Positions 16,202 to 26,673 of a stretch of 64,000 nucleotides of DNA are shown in pieces. Source of the stretch: DATMER01 sp963844885 (GTDB lineage Bacteria; Acidobacteriota; Thermoanaerobaculia; Multivoradales; UBA5704); assembly GCA_963844885.1 (NCBI GenBank), contig CAWJQA010000009.1:124001-188000 (forward strand), written 5' to 3'. A program made the position numbers and the translations under genes. How positions within the stretch are numbered: position 1 is the stretch's first letter; each line of letters begins with the position of its first letter. The notes under the pieces were generated by a model. It did no database searches. It was not told the origin of the DNA and worked only from the letters and a program-made list of their open reading frames with translations.

Positions 16202-17830
16202 CTACCGCTTCCACCTCCACCCGTTCTCCTCGCTCGACAGGATCCAGGCCACGGTCTTGCCGGGCTGGATGCCCTGGGCTTCATTCCAGAAGTGGCGGTC
16301 GCGGAGGTGGCGGCTGGAGGTGTCACCTTCGGGCAGGGCCTCCACCTCGTCGTGGATGCGGCGGAAACGCTCCACCCACTTGCCGCAGTTGGCCAGGCGG
16401 AGGTCCACCCAGCCGTCCCGCACCCAACCCTCCAGCTTCTCGGGGGTGACCGGCTCATTCACTGCGTCGCCGGGGACGATCGCCTTCGGACCGCGCAGGA
16501 TCTCGCCCGACTCCAGGAGGATCGGCATGCCGATCGAGACGATCCGGTTGGCCTCTTCGGGCTGCTCCCGGACCAGACGGTTGAGCCGCTCGCAGACCTC
16601 CTCGGGAGTCGACTCGCGCACCGCCTTCATGGCTTTGAATTCGGCGCGCAGGAGATGGGCCTCGAACAGCAGCTTCGAGTTCTTGGGTGGGCCGAGCAGC
16701 TCGAAGGCTACGCTGCGCACCCCCTTTTCCTTCTCCAGGGCGGTCATCTTCTCGATCGCCCAATGGCGCAGGATGCCGGCGCGGTAGGTGGGTCCGAGCA
16801 CCGCGCTGTCGAGCGCGCTCATGATGTCGTAGCCCGTGTTGCCGCCCTCGACCTCGAATACCGTGTACTTCGCGATCTCCTCCGGCGTCACGAACTCCAT
16901 CTGCTCGCCGCTGGTGATGGTGACGAACTCCTCCAGGCTGAAGACCCCGTTCTCGCCGGTGTCGATGAACACGCTTTCGTAGACATCCTCACGCACCCGG
17001 GCGGCGTCCGGGTCCTCGCTGGAGAAAGTGGACCCGAGAGGCCGCGGCCGGGCATCCACCAGGCGGATCGGCTGGCGCTTGCGATGGATCGGCCCGTAGC
17101 CGATCCGCTTCCAGGCGATGGCCGCCGCCGGCTTGATCTCCTTGACGATGGGGCCGCCGGGCGTGCGGGCCATGAGGAAGAGGAGCATCGAGTGCGCGCC
17201 GGCCATGGCCGTCTTCGACAGCAGGGTCCGGCTCGGCTTCTCTTCCGAGTGGGTGTAGGGGATGTTCAGGCCCATGCCGCCCGTGCCGGTGGTGCCGATC
17301 TTCACGTAGACCTTGGCCCCGGCGTCGCGCATGCCGTTGTACATGATCTGGATGTGGCGGATCAGGCGTGGCATGTAGAGGCTTTCGAGCAGGATCTCGA
17401 CCGCGTCCGCGTCGAGCTGCCCGGCGTCGAGCTGCGCCAGCACCGTCTCGGCCGCTCGGAAGATGTCGCTGTAGGCGATGCCGGTCGCCGTGTTGACGGC
17501 GTCGATCACGATGTCCGGGCGGGTGCCCATGAGCAGGTCGTAGAGCACGAAGCCCTGCAGGTCGTCGCCTGTCAGCCGGTTGAGCTGGGCGCGGATCTTC
17601 TCCCGGTGCGTACCGGCCTGGATCAGGCCGAAGATGTCGCCCGCCGAAGGGGTGAGCGTCGTATGGCCCGCCAGCGGAGCCAGCTCGCGGCAGGCCTCCT
17701 CCGACTCCGACATGTAGAGGCTATGGATCTGGATCTCGCGTGGGCGGCGCTCCAGCAGCTCCCGGCACATGGCCAGGCCGACCATGCCGGCCCCTCCCAG
17801 GACAAGGATCTTCCGATTCTCGATGTTCAA
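16202..17830 (-). CDS. Large NAD(P)-binding Rossmann-fold protein, SDR/epimerase-like
   Basis: A 542-residue protein that opens with ILVLGGAGMVGLAMCRELLER, a dinucleotide-binding GxxGxxG strand-helix as in extended short-chain dehydrogenases. A later segment, VIDAVNTATGIAYSDIF, fits the next Rossmann strands. The rest, including VKIGTTGTGGMGLNIPYTHSEE and a long helical C-terminal half, does not match a family I know. No classical YxxxK pair is obvious. It is about twice the size of typical SDRs. It starts at a TTG (complement of 17828-17830) with GGAGAGAGGG just upstream. The product is probably cytoplasmic; its reaction is unknown. Confidence 0.75.
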   Translation of the reverse strand: MNIENRKILVLGGAGMVGLAMCRELLERRPREIQIHSLYMSESEEACRELAPLAGHTTLTPSAGDIFGLIQAGTHREKIRAQLNRLTGDDLQGFVLYDLLMGTRPDIVIDAVNTATGIAYSDIFRAAETVLAQLDAGQLDADAVEILLESLYMPRLIRHIQIMYNGMRDAGAKVYVKIGTTGTGGMGLNIPYTHSEEKPSRTLLSKTAMAGAHSMLLFLMARTPGGPIVKEIKPAAAIAWKRIGYGPIHRKRQPIRLVDARPRPLGSTFSSEDPDAARVREDVYESVFIDTGENGVFSLEEFVTITSGEQMEFVTPEEIAKYTVFEVEGGNTGYDIMSALDSAVLGPTYRAGILRHWAIEKMTALEKEKGVRSVAFELLGPPKNSKLLFEAHLLRAEFKAMKAVRESTPEEVCERLNRLVREQPEEANRIVSIGMPILLESGEILRGPKAIVPGDAVNEPVTPEKLEGWVRDGWVDLRLANCGKWVERFRRIHDEVEALPEGDTSSRHLRDRHFWNEAQGIQPGKTVAWILSSEENGWRWKR

Positions 17831-18047
17831 ACCCTCTCTCCTTCGAGATGAAATGATGCCTCGGACGTGTCGCGGGCTTGCCGCGGTCCGGTGATTCTAT
17901 CCGCAAGCCGGGCGCCCCGGGACAAGGCCTGCGGACCATGGGATGAGAAGATCCCGCGGACAGTGTACACTCCCCGGGTTCCCCGGTTTCCCCGGGCTCG
18001 GCCAGCCCGTGCCCGGAAGCCTCGCATTGGACTCGGAGGTCCGAACC

Positions 18048-19364
18048 ATGGTTCCTCGCCGGGCGTCGACGTGCGCCTTCGCTTTCGCTTTCTCGTTGCC
18101 GGTCGTGCTCGCCGCGGCCACCGCGGCCACCGCGGCCGGGGATCTCTCCGCCCGGATCGACCAGGCCGCCCAGGCGGTCGCTCCGGAGGCCGTCGAGATC
18201 CGCCACCGCCTCCACCAGAACCCCGAGCTGAGCAACCGGGAGACGGCGACGGCCGCGCTCGTGGCCGACTATCTCAGGAAGATCGGCCTGGAGCCGCGGA
18301 CCGGCATCGCCAAGACCGGCGTCGTCGCGGTGCTCAAGGGCGGCAAGCCCGGACCGGTGATCGCCGTCCGCGCCGACATGGACGCCCTCCCGGTCACCGA
18401 GCAGACCGACTTCCCGTTCGAGTCCACGAAGCGCGACACCTTCCTCGGCCAGGAGGTCGGGGTGGCCCATGCCTGCGGGCACGACATCCACACCTCCGTG
18501 CAGCTCGGCGTGGCGTCGGTCCTCGCGTCGATCCGGAAAGACCTCCCCGGGACGGTGATCTTCATCTTCCAGCCGGCCGAGGAGGGTCCGCCGCCGGGCG
18601 AGGAGGCGGGTGCGCCGCTGATGCTCGCCGAAGGGGTCTTCCAGGACGCCAAGCCCAAGGCCATCTTCGCCCTGCACTCCTTCCCCGACCTCCCGGTCGG
18701 GCAGGTGGGCTACAACTCCGGGCCGACCATGGCGGCGGTGGACCAGTTCGTCATCAAGATCATCGGCAAGCAGGCGCACGGGGCCTATCCCCACCTGAGC
18801 GTGGACCCGATCGTCATCGCCTCGCAGGTCGTGCTGGCGCTGCAGACCATCCGGTCGCGCAACCTTCCCGCCATGGAGCCCAGCGTCCTGACCGTGGGCA
18901 TCTTCCGCGGCGGGGAGCGTTTCAACATCATCCCCGGCGAGGTCCACCTCGAAGGGACCGTGCGCACCTACAACGAAGAGATTCGCTCGGAAGTCGAGCG
19001 CCGCATGCGCGAGATCGTGGACGGGATCACGAAGGCGGGCGGCGGCTCGTTCGAGATGGAGTACAGGAAAAACGCGCCGGCCACGGTCAACGACCCGGCG
19101 CTGACCCGGACCTCGGCGGCGCTCCTGGAGCGCTCGCTGGGGGCCGGCAACGTCAAGGTCGTCGAGCCGTCCATGGCCGGCGAGGACTTCGCCTACTTCG
19201 CCGACGAGATCCCCGGGTTCTACTTCCGGCTGGGCGTCCTCGCGCCGGGGACCAGCTCGGGCGGCCTCCACACCCCGACCTTCCGCGGCGACGACAGCTC
19301 GATCGCCGTCGGGATCAAAGCCATGTCGCGGCTGCTGGTGGACACCCTGCGCGAGGGGCGCTAA
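18048..19364 (+). CDS. M20 family amidohydrolase, secreted
   Basis: A 438-residue protein with a signal peptide (residues 1-28, ending ATAATAAAG) and a complete M20D peptidase/amidohydrolase fold. Metal-site motifs are ADMDALPV, VAHACGHDIHTS, FQPAEEGPPPG, the dimerisation-domain GKQAHGAYPHLSVDPI and the final GGLHTPTFRGDD. Family members hydrolyse N-acyl amino acids, hippurate or auxin conjugates; the secreted form suggests scavenging of amide-linked substrates in the periplasm. ATG at 18048 has GGAGGT 7 nt upstream, better than an upstream in-frame ATG at 17943. The next gene starts 34 nt later on the same strand. Confidence 0.92.
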   Translation: MVPRRASTCAFAFAFSLPVVLAAATAATAAGDLSARIDQAAQAVAPEAVEIRHRLHQNPELSNRETATAALVADYLRKIGLEPRTGIAKTGVVAVLKGGKPGPVIAVRADMDALPVTEQTDFPFESTKRDTFLGQEVGVAHACGHDIHTSVQLGVASVLASIRKDLPGTVIFIFQPAEEGPPPGEEAGAPLMLAEGVFQDAKPKAIFALHSFPDLPVGQVGYNSGPTMAAVDQFVIKIIGKQAHGAYPHLSVDPIVIASQVVLALQTIRSRNLPAMEPSVLTVGIFRGGERFNIIPGEVHLEGTVRTYNEEIRSEVERRMREIVDGITKAGGGSFEMEYRKNAPATVNDPALTRTSAALLERSLGAGNVKVVEPSMAGEDFAYFADEIPGFYFRLGVLAPGTSSGGLHTPTFRGDDSSIAVGIKAMSRLLVDTLREGR

Positions 19365-19397
19365 TCATTCATCGATTTCTGGTTCCGAGGTGACGGA

Positions 19398-21026
19398 ATG
19401 CAAAACGAAGGGCCGTTCAAAAGCAGCTTTGGGATTGAAAACCACGGCATCACGGAAGCCGGGACGGTGTACTGGAACCTGCCGCCGGCCCGCCTGCACG
19501 AGATGGCCGTCCAGCGCGGCGAGGGCGTGACCGCCGCCGGCGGGCCGATCGTCTGCCTCACCGGTCCGCACACCGGCCGGTCGCCCGACGACAAGTTCGT
19601 GATCTCCGACCCGTCGATCGACGGCGACATCTGGTGGGGTAATGTCAACCGCAAGTTCGACCGCGAAAAGTTCGAAGGCCTCCTCGCCAAGGCGCGGGAG
19701 CACGTGAAGAGCCGCGACCTTTTCGTTTTCGACGGCTGGGCCGGCGCGGCGGACGCCGATCCCGCCCACCGGATGGCCGTGCGGATCGTCACCGAGAACG
19801 CCTGGCACAGCCACTTCGCGCGCAACATGTTCGTGCGCGAGGAGGATCCGCGGAAGCTGGCCGCTTTCGAGCCCGAGTTCGTGGTCTGGAACGTCGCCTC
19901 GCTGCAGGCCGACCCGGCCACCGACGGCACCCGCGGCGGCACCTTCATCCTGCTCGACCTGGCGCGGCGCATGGTCTTGATCGGCGGCACCCAGTACGCC
20001 GGTGAGATCAAGAAAAGCATCTTCAGCGTCATGAATTATTACCTGCCCAAGAAGGGCGTCCTCTCCATGCATTGCAGCGCCAACTACGGCGCCACCAAGG
20101 ACGACGTTTCCCTCTTCTTCGGCCTCTCCGGCACCGGCAAGACGACCCTCTCGGCCGATCCGCACCGCACGCTGATCGGCGACGACGAGCACGGCTGGAG
20201 CGACCAGGGGGTGTTCAACATCGAAGGCGGCTGCTACGCGAAAGTGATCCGCCTGAGCCCCGAGGGCGAGCCCGAGATCTACACCACGACCCGCACCTTC
20301 GGCACGGTGCTGGAAAACGTGGTCTGCGATCCCGAGACCCGGGAGCTCGACCTCGACTCCGAGCGCTACACCGAGAACACCCGCGCCAGCTATCCGCTCA
20401 CCCAGCTCCAGAACGTGGACCTGGGCGGCATGGCCGGCCATCCGAAAAACATTGTCTTTCTCACCTGCGACGCCTTCGGAGTGCTGCCGCCGATCGCGCG
20501 GCTGACCGACGAGCAGGCGATGTACCACTTCCTCTCCGGCTACACCGCGAAGGTGGCGGGCACGGAGAAGGGGGTCACGGAGCCGAAGGTCACCTTCAGC
20601 ACCTGCTTCGGCGCGCCCTTCCTGCCGCTCCATCCGGCCGTCTACGCCGGCATGCTGGGCGAGAAGCTCAAGAAACACGGCGCCAAGGTCTGGCTGCTCA
20701 ACACCGGCTGGACCGGCGGCCCGGTCGGTGTGGGCCAGCGGATCAAGCTCGCCTACACCCGCCGCATGGTCACCGCGGCGCTCTCGGGTGAGCTGGACGG
20801 CGTGGACACCTGGACCGATCCGCACTTCGGCCTGGCCGTGCCGGTGAAGATCGAGGGCGTGCCCGACCCGGTGCTGCACCCCCGGGAGACCTGGAAGAGC
20901 CCCGCGGACTACGACGCCAAGGCGAGCCAGCTCGCCGAGATGTTCGCCGACAACTTCGAGAAGTACGAAGACCACGTGAGGGACGGCGTCAAGGCCGCCG
21001 GCCCCCGCAAGGTCAAGGCGGGCTGA
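19398..21026 (+). CDS. pckA: Phosphoenolpyruvate carboxykinase (ATP)
   Basis: A 542-residue enzyme that converts oxaloacetate and ATP to PEP, ADP and CO2, the first step of gluconeogenesis. The diagnostic motifs are present: LTGPHTGRSPDDKF near residue 55, the kinase-1a loop FGLSGTGKTTLSADP at 241-255, kinase-2 LIGDDEHGW at 259-267, and ENTRASYPL later in the protein. The length matches bacterial ATP-type enzymes. It follows the M20 hydrolase closely and may be cotranscribed with it. The start is ATG, preceded by CGAGGTGACGGA. Confidence 0.96.
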   Translation: MQNEGPFKSSFGIENHGITEAGTVYWNLPPARLHEMAVQRGEGVTAAGGPIVCLTGPHTGRSPDDKFVISDPSIDGDIWWGNVNRKFDREKFEGLLAKAREHVKSRDLFVFDGWAGAADADPAHRMAVRIVTENAWHSHFARNMFVREEDPRKLAAFEPEFVVWNVASLQADPATDGTRGGTFILLDLARRMVLIGGTQYAGEIKKSIFSVMNYYLPKKGVLSMHCSANYGATKDDVSLFFGLSGTGKTTLSADPHRTLIGDDEHGWSDQGVFNIEGGCYAKVIRLSPEGEPEIYTTTRTFGTVLENVVCDPETRELDLDSERYTENTRASYPLTQLQNVDLGGMAGHPKNIVFLTCDAFGVLPPIARLTDEQAMYHFLSGYTAKVAGTEKGVTEPKVTFSTCFGAPFLPLHPAVYAGMLGEKLKKHGAKVWLLNTGWTGGPVGVGQRIKLAYTRRMVTAALSGELDGVDTWTDPHFGLAVPVKIEGVPDPVLHPRETWKSPADYDAKASQLAEMFADNFEKYEDHVRDGVKAAGPRKVKAG

Positions 21027-21136
21027 AGCCGCATGCCCAGGTAAGAAAGATGATGTAAGAGATGTAAAGCCTCCTCCTCTCTGGAAATCAACGCCTTGGC
21101 CGGCGTTGTTGGACCGGGTGACGAGGAGGGGGTGAG

Positions 21137-22479
21137 ATGAGCCAGATCGAACAGGGACAAAAATCGGCCGACATCCTGGCCACGCTCGGCATGGACGAGA
21201 ACGGCCGGAGCCGGACGTGGAAGCGCAGGATCGTCTGGATCCTGGTCGTGGCCGCGGTGATCGCCGTGGCCGCCTACGTCGTTTGGGGCCGCGGGGGAAA
21301 GGAGAGCGGGCCGCGCTACGTCACCAACCCGGCGCGGATCGGCGACCTCGTGGAGACCGTCTCCGCCACCGGTACGCTCGCGGCGCTCGACACCGTCCAG
21401 GTGGGCTCCGAGACCTCGGGCCGGATCCTGGAGGTGCTGGTCGACTTCAACGACCAGGTCCAGAAGGGACAGGTGCTCGCCACGATCGACCCCGAGCAAG
21501 CCCGGGCGCGCGCCGACGAGGCCGCCGCCCAGCTCCAGGCCGCCCGCGCCTCTCTGGCCCGCGCCCAGGCGACCGTGGCGGAGTCCGCCCAGAACCTGGC
21601 CCGGCTGCGGAGCCTCCGCGCCTCCGGTCTGATCTCGGAGCAGGACTTCGACACCGCGCAGGCGACGGCGCAGCGCTCCCAGGCCGACGTCGCTTCGGCG
21701 CGCGCCCAGGTCACGGTCGCCCAGGCCTCGCTCGCCGAAGCGCGCACGAACCTGGGGCGCACCTCGGTCCGCTCGCCCATCTCGGGCATCGTCCTCTCCC
21801 GCGCGGTCGAGCCGGGCCAGACGGTGGCGGCGTCCTTCCAGACGCCCGTGCTGTTCACGATCGCCCGCGACCTCACCGCCATGTCGCTGCACGTCCAGGT
21901 GGACGAGGCCGACGTCGGCAAGGTGAAAGAAGGCCAGCGCTCCACCTTCACCGTGGACGCCTACCCGGACCGCCGGTTCGACGCCCAGCTCGTCTCGCTA
22001 CGCAACGTGGCGGTCACGGCGCAGAACGTCGTCACCTATGAAGCCGTGCTCTCCGTGGACAACTCCGATCTGCGGCTCCGTCCGGGGATGACCGCGACCG
22101 CCACGATCGTCACCTCCAGGAAAGAAGGCGTCCTCCTGGTGCCGAACGCCGCGCTCCGGTTCACGCCTCCCGAGGTGACCGCCGCCGGCCAGTCGCGGAG
22201 GACGGGCCTGTTCCTGCCCGGCATCAGCCGCGGCGGGCCTCCGGGCGGGTCCCGGCAGCGGCAGCAGCAGTCCAACGGAAATACCGGGAACGGGGCGCGG
22301 CCGGCGGATCGGCAGGCGGCCGGGAACGCCACCGTCTGGGTCCTGCGCGACGGCAAGCCGGTCGCCGTCCCGGTGACGTCCGGAGCCACGGACGGCCGCG
22401 ATACGGTGGTGAGCTCCGCACAGCTCGAAGCGGGCGACGAGGTCATCGTCGACATCGCGGTCCAGGAGGACAAGGCGTC

Positions 22480-22483
<4 letters not shown>
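21137..22483 (+). CDS. macA: MacA-like periplasmic adaptor of an ABC efflux system
   Basis: A 448-residue membrane-fusion protein. One N-terminal membrane anchor (WILVVAAVIAVAAYVVW, about residues 36-52) precedes a biotinyl-lipoyl half (TVSATGTLAALDTVQVGSE), an alpha-helical hairpin rich in Ala/Arg/Gln (residues about 120-200), the second lipoyl half (VRSPISGIVLSRAVEPGQTV) and beta-barrel domains. A Gly/Gln-rich insert near residues 365-395 is unusual. It links an inner-membrane ABC permease to an outer-membrane channel. The ribosome binding site GGAGGGGGTGAG is strong. Its stop overlaps the ATPase gene by 4 nt, forming an operon with the next two genes. Confidence 0.9.
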
Positions 22484-23222
<739 letters not shown>

Positions 23223-23223
<1 letters not shown>

Positions 23224-24423
23224 TGCTCTGGACGACGCTCCTCATGTCGTTGCGGGAGATCCGCCGCAACTCCCTGCGCTCGCTGTTGACGATGCTCGGC
23301 GTGATCATCGGCGTCGGCGCGGTCGTGGTCCTCGTCACCCTTGGCAAAGGGGCGAGCGCCAAGGTGGAGTCCGACATCGCCAAGCTCGGCAACAACCTGC
23401 TCATCGTTTCGCCGGGCGCCAGCCGGCGGGGCTCCTCCTTCAGCACCGCCCGGCCGCTCGAGCGTGGCGACGTCGCCGCCATCGAGCGCGAGGTCACCGG
23501 CATCGCCGCCGTCGCGCCGGCCTCTCAAAAGCAGACGCCGGTGATCTCCGGCAACCGCAACTGGAGCACCTCGGTCGTCGGCACGACCGCCACCTATCTG
23601 GAAGTACGCGGCTATCAGGTCGGTACGGGCCGGTCGTTCACCGACTCCGAGGCCGCGTCCGGGCGCGCCGTGGTGATCCTGGGCCAGACCGTACGCAAGG
23701 AGCTGTTCGGATCGCAAGACCCGATCGGTCAACAGGTCCGTGTCTGCCCGCATGCCGGCCGAGGTGATCGGCGTCCTCGCCTCCAAGGGCCAGGCGGCCA
23801 TGGGAATGGATCAGGACGACGTCGTCGTGATGCCGCTCGTCACCTACCAGCGCCGCATCGCGGGCAACACCGACATCTCCTCCATCTACGTTTCGGCGGC
23901 CAAGGGCCGTTCGACCACCCTCGTTCAGACCCAGATCGAGGCGCTGCTGCGCCAGCGGCGGCGCCCGGCCGGCGAGGACGACTTCAACGTGCGCGACATG
24001 GCGGAGATCGCGGCCACCATGGCGAGCGCCACCGGAGCACTGACGGCGCTGCTCGGCGCCATCGCCGGCGTGAGCCTGCTGGTGGGCGGCATCGGCATCA
24101 TGAACATCATGCTCGTCTCCGTGACCGAGCGCACCCGGGAGATCGGCATCCGCCTGTCGATCGGAGCGCTGCCGCGCGAGGTTTTGTTGCAGTTCCTCGT
24201 CGAGGCGGTCGTCCTGTCGAGCCTCGGCGGCGCGCTCGGCATCCTCTCGGGGCTCGGCGGAGGCTGGTTCGCGGCCCGCGCCCTGGAGGTACCGTTCCTG
24301 GTCGTGCCCCAGATCGTGGTGGTCGCCTTCCTCTTCTCGGCGGCCGTGGGCGTGATCTTCGGCATCCTGCCTGCCCGCCGGGCCGCCCGGCTGAACCCGA
24401 TCGAGGCGCTGCGGCACGAGTAG
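23223..24423 (+). pseudogene. MacB-type ABC permease, frameshifted
   Basis: The N-terminal part (MLWTTLLMSLREIRRNSLRS, first membrane helix, then the periplasmic domain ending DPIGQQVRV) reads in one frame. From about 23745 the reading continues one frame later with RMPAEVIGVLASKG, the FtsX-like core and three C-terminal helices (GGIGIMNIMLVSVTERTREI, ILPARRAARLNPIEALRHE). Joined, the product is about 400 residues, normal for a MacB/FtsX permease, and all domains are present. A one-base insertion near 23735-23750 explains the break. Because operon partners are intact, a sequence error is more likely than loss of function. Confidence 0.85.
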
Positions 24424-24442
24424 AGACCGCGGCACGAGTAGG

Positions 24443-24448
24443 TACAAT
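24443..24448 (+). promoter_or_regulatory. Minus-10-like TACAAT before fic
   Basis: TACAAT ends 8 nt before the ATG at 24457, with no Shine-Dalgarno sequence. It is consistent with a leaderless fic transcript. Confidence 0.4.
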
Positions 24449-24456
24449 CTCTTCCC

Positions 24457-25575
24457 ATGAGCTGCCCGCCGTGGGAACCCCGCTACCGTCTCACACCGGC
24501 CATGGCCCGGTCTCTCATGGAAGTGGGAGCGGCCAGCGCGGTCGTGGAGCACCTGGCCATCCCTCCGGGTGTCCGCGAGGAGCTTCGGCGCCGGGCCCGG
24601 GTACGCTCGACGCACTTCTCGACCCGCATCGAGGGCAACCGTCTCACGCTGGCCGAGGCGGAGGAGGTGGTCGGCGGTGGCGGCGATAGCCGTGTCCGAT
24701 TCCACGGGCGTGAACGGGATGTGACCGAGGTCCGGAACTACTGGAACGCCCTCCTCAAAGTTGAGGAGTGGGCGGCGGGCGGGCGGCCCTTGGACGAGGA
24801 TCTCATCCAGCGCATTCACGCGCTCGTGGAGAGGGGAGCCCGCTCGAAACCGAGCTCCTGGCGCGACGGGCAGAACGTGATCCGCGACTCGGAGTCCGGA
24901 GCCCTCGTCTACCTGCCGCCCGAGGCGAAGGACGTGCCTCTCCTGATGTCCGGGCTGGTCGCATGGGTACGGCAGGCGGAGGAGGAGCTGATTCCGGTGC
25001 CTATCATCGCCGGCCTGGCCCACTACCAGTTCGTGACGATCCATCCGTATTACGACGGGAACGGCCGCACGGCCCGGCTGCTCGCCACCTTCCTTCTCCA
25101 GCGCGGAGGTCATGGGCTGCAAGGACTCTTCTCTCTGGAAGAGCACCATGCCCGGGATCTTGCTGCCTACTACGGCTCCCTCATGGTCCACCCCCACCAC
25201 AACTACTACGAAGGCCGGGCCGAGGCCGATCTGACTCCCTGGCTGGAGTATTTTCTCGACACGCTGGCCGATGTGTTCACGGCCGCGAAAATCGAGGCGC
25301 TGCACGCCGCGGAGACCGGGATCTCCCTGGAGCCGCAAGAGTTGCGCCGGTTGGACCCGCGCGCACGGACGGTGCTCGGCCTGTTCTCGATCCACGAGAG
25401 AATCACCGCCCGGCATGTGGCCGCGGCGCTCGGTCTTTCGGACCGCATGGCGCGCCTCCTGCTCCGGCAATGGGCGGATGAAGGCTGGCTCGAGGTGGCA
25501 GACGCCGCCCGCCGGACCCGCTCCTACGCGTTATCGGCAATTTATCGGCAATTTATCGGTAATCCATCGGCATAG
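24457..25575 (+). CDS. Fic-family AMP-transferase-like protein
   Basis: A 372-residue protein. The Fic active-site motif HPYYDGNGRTAR is at residues 196-207, with the catalytic His196 and the anion-hole arginine. The N-terminal inhibitory helix motif STRIEGN at residues 55-61 marks a class II Fic protein that holds itself inactive until a signal relieves the glutamate. A C-terminal winged-helix-like region (TARHVAAALGLSDRMARLLLRQW, about 325-348) is common in this architecture. It probably transfers AMP to target hydroxyls, but the target is unknown. Four 11-bp repeats form its last codons. It begins a lower-GC island with the following two genes. Confidence 0.92.
   Translation: MSCPPWEPRYRLTPAMARSLMEVGAASAVVEHLAIPPGVREELRRRARVRSTHFSTRIEGNRLTLAEAEEVVGGGGDSRVRFHGRERDVTEVRNYWNALLKVEEWAAGGRPLDEDLIQRIHALVERGARSKPSSWRDGQNVIRDSESGALVYLPPEAKDVPLLMSGLVAWVRQAEEELIPVPIIAGLAHYQFVTIHPYYDGNGRTARLLATFLLQRGGHGLQGLFSLEEHHARDLAAYYGSLMVHPHHNYYEGRAEADLTPWLEYFLDTLADVFTAAKIEALHAAETGISLEPQELRRLDPRARTVLGLFSIHERITARHVAAALGLSDRMARLLLRQWADEGWLEVADAARRTRSYALSAIYRQFIGNPSA
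25531..25574 (+). repeat. Four 11-bp direct repeats across the end of fic
   Basis: TTATCGGCAAT occurs at 25531 and 25542, as TTATCGGTAAT at 25553, and degenerate at 25564. Eleven is not a multiple of three, so gain or loss of a unit would change the last residues of Fic and its stop codon. Confidence 0.8.
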
Positions 25576-25661
25576 ACGACGGCGGTACTGGAGTAGAATC
25601 AGGCCGAAGGAGCCCTCCGGAGACCTGAAGGAAGCTCCGGCGTATTGATGAGGAGTCTGTC

Positions 25662-26655
25662 ATGGCTGAAGGACGTCTGCTTCGGAAGCTCATCAAGGCC
25701 GGTAGCCAGGCTGCTACTGAGGATTTCCGTACTGCCGCCGAGGAGCTGATTCGGCTGGAGCGGGAGAAAAAGCATCATCTGCTAGCCAACGACCTGGAGC
25801 GCATCCTCTACGGGGAGCGCTCGTCGTCGTCGCGCCCGATACCCAGAGGGGGCCAGACATCTCCCAAGGATCGGGAGCGCGGCCTCGCTCTGCTCGAATT
25901 TCGGGAACCTGTGCGCGATCAGACCGACATCGTCCTCTCGGACGAGAACCGGTCTGTTCTGCCAGACTCTCATGGAGCAGAACAGGGGCGAGCTTTTGGC
26001 GAGCTACGGCCTGAGACCCATCTCGCGCCTTCTCTTCTGCGGTCCGCCGGGTTGTGGGAAAACGCTCGCTGCCGAGGTCTTGGCGAGCGAATTGGGCCTC
26101 CAGCTAGCGACGGTCAGGTTCGACGCGGTCGTGTCCTCCTTTCTGGGTGAGACAGCTTCCAATTTGCGTAAGGTCTTCGATTCTCTCGCGACCCAGAAGG
26201 TCGTTGCGCTTTTCGATGAGTTCGACGCCATTGGAAAAGAGCGCGAGGATCCGACGGAACACGGCGAGTTGAAGAGAGTTGTGAATTCATTTCTTCAGAT
26301 GGTGGATGCCTACCGTGGTCCGAGCCTTCTCGTCGCGGCGACGAACCATGAACGTGTGCTCGACAGGGCCATCTGGCGACGATTTGACGAGGTTCTCTTT
26401 TTCGACAAACCCAACCTGGAGCAGATCCGCCAGCTCTTGCAGGTGAAGCTCCGTGGTGTGCGCTACGATCTGCCTCTCGCAGACCCGGGTTTTCTCAATC
26501 ACTTGACGGGGTTCACCCAGGCAGCGATCGAAAGGGTGCTGATTCGTGCCATCAAGGCGATGGCGCTCAAAGGCCGGCAGTTCCTGACCATTGATCTCGT
26601 TTCCGAGGCCCGGGAACGAGAAGAGCGCCGTACCACCCTCCTGACCAAGCTGTAA
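25662..26655 (+). pseudogene. ietA: IetA-like AAA ATPase, one frameshift
   Basis: The first part (MAEGRLLRKLIKAGSQAATE, then HHLLANDLERIL and KDRERGLALLEFREP) reads to about 25960. The second part continues one frame later with QTLMEQNRGELLASYGLRP and the AAA core: Walker A FCGPPGCGKT, Walker B VVALFDEFDAIG, sensor LLVAATNHERVLD and arginine finger AIWRRFDEVLFF. Joined, it is about 330 residues, typical of the ATPase that precedes a subtilase in IetAS modules. From memory, IetAS was reported both as a plasmid toxin-antitoxin-like locus and as anti-phage. One inserted base (or two lost) near 25960 causes the break. All catalytic motifs survive. Confidence 0.8.
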
Positions 26656-26673
26656 ACGGGATGATTCCGTCGA

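Noticed and set aside
21090..21107. Rho-independent terminator after pckA (AACGCC/GGCGTT stem)
   Set aside because: A 6-bp stem without a U-tract is too weak to call; it lies close to the next gene's ribosome binding site and may be chance.
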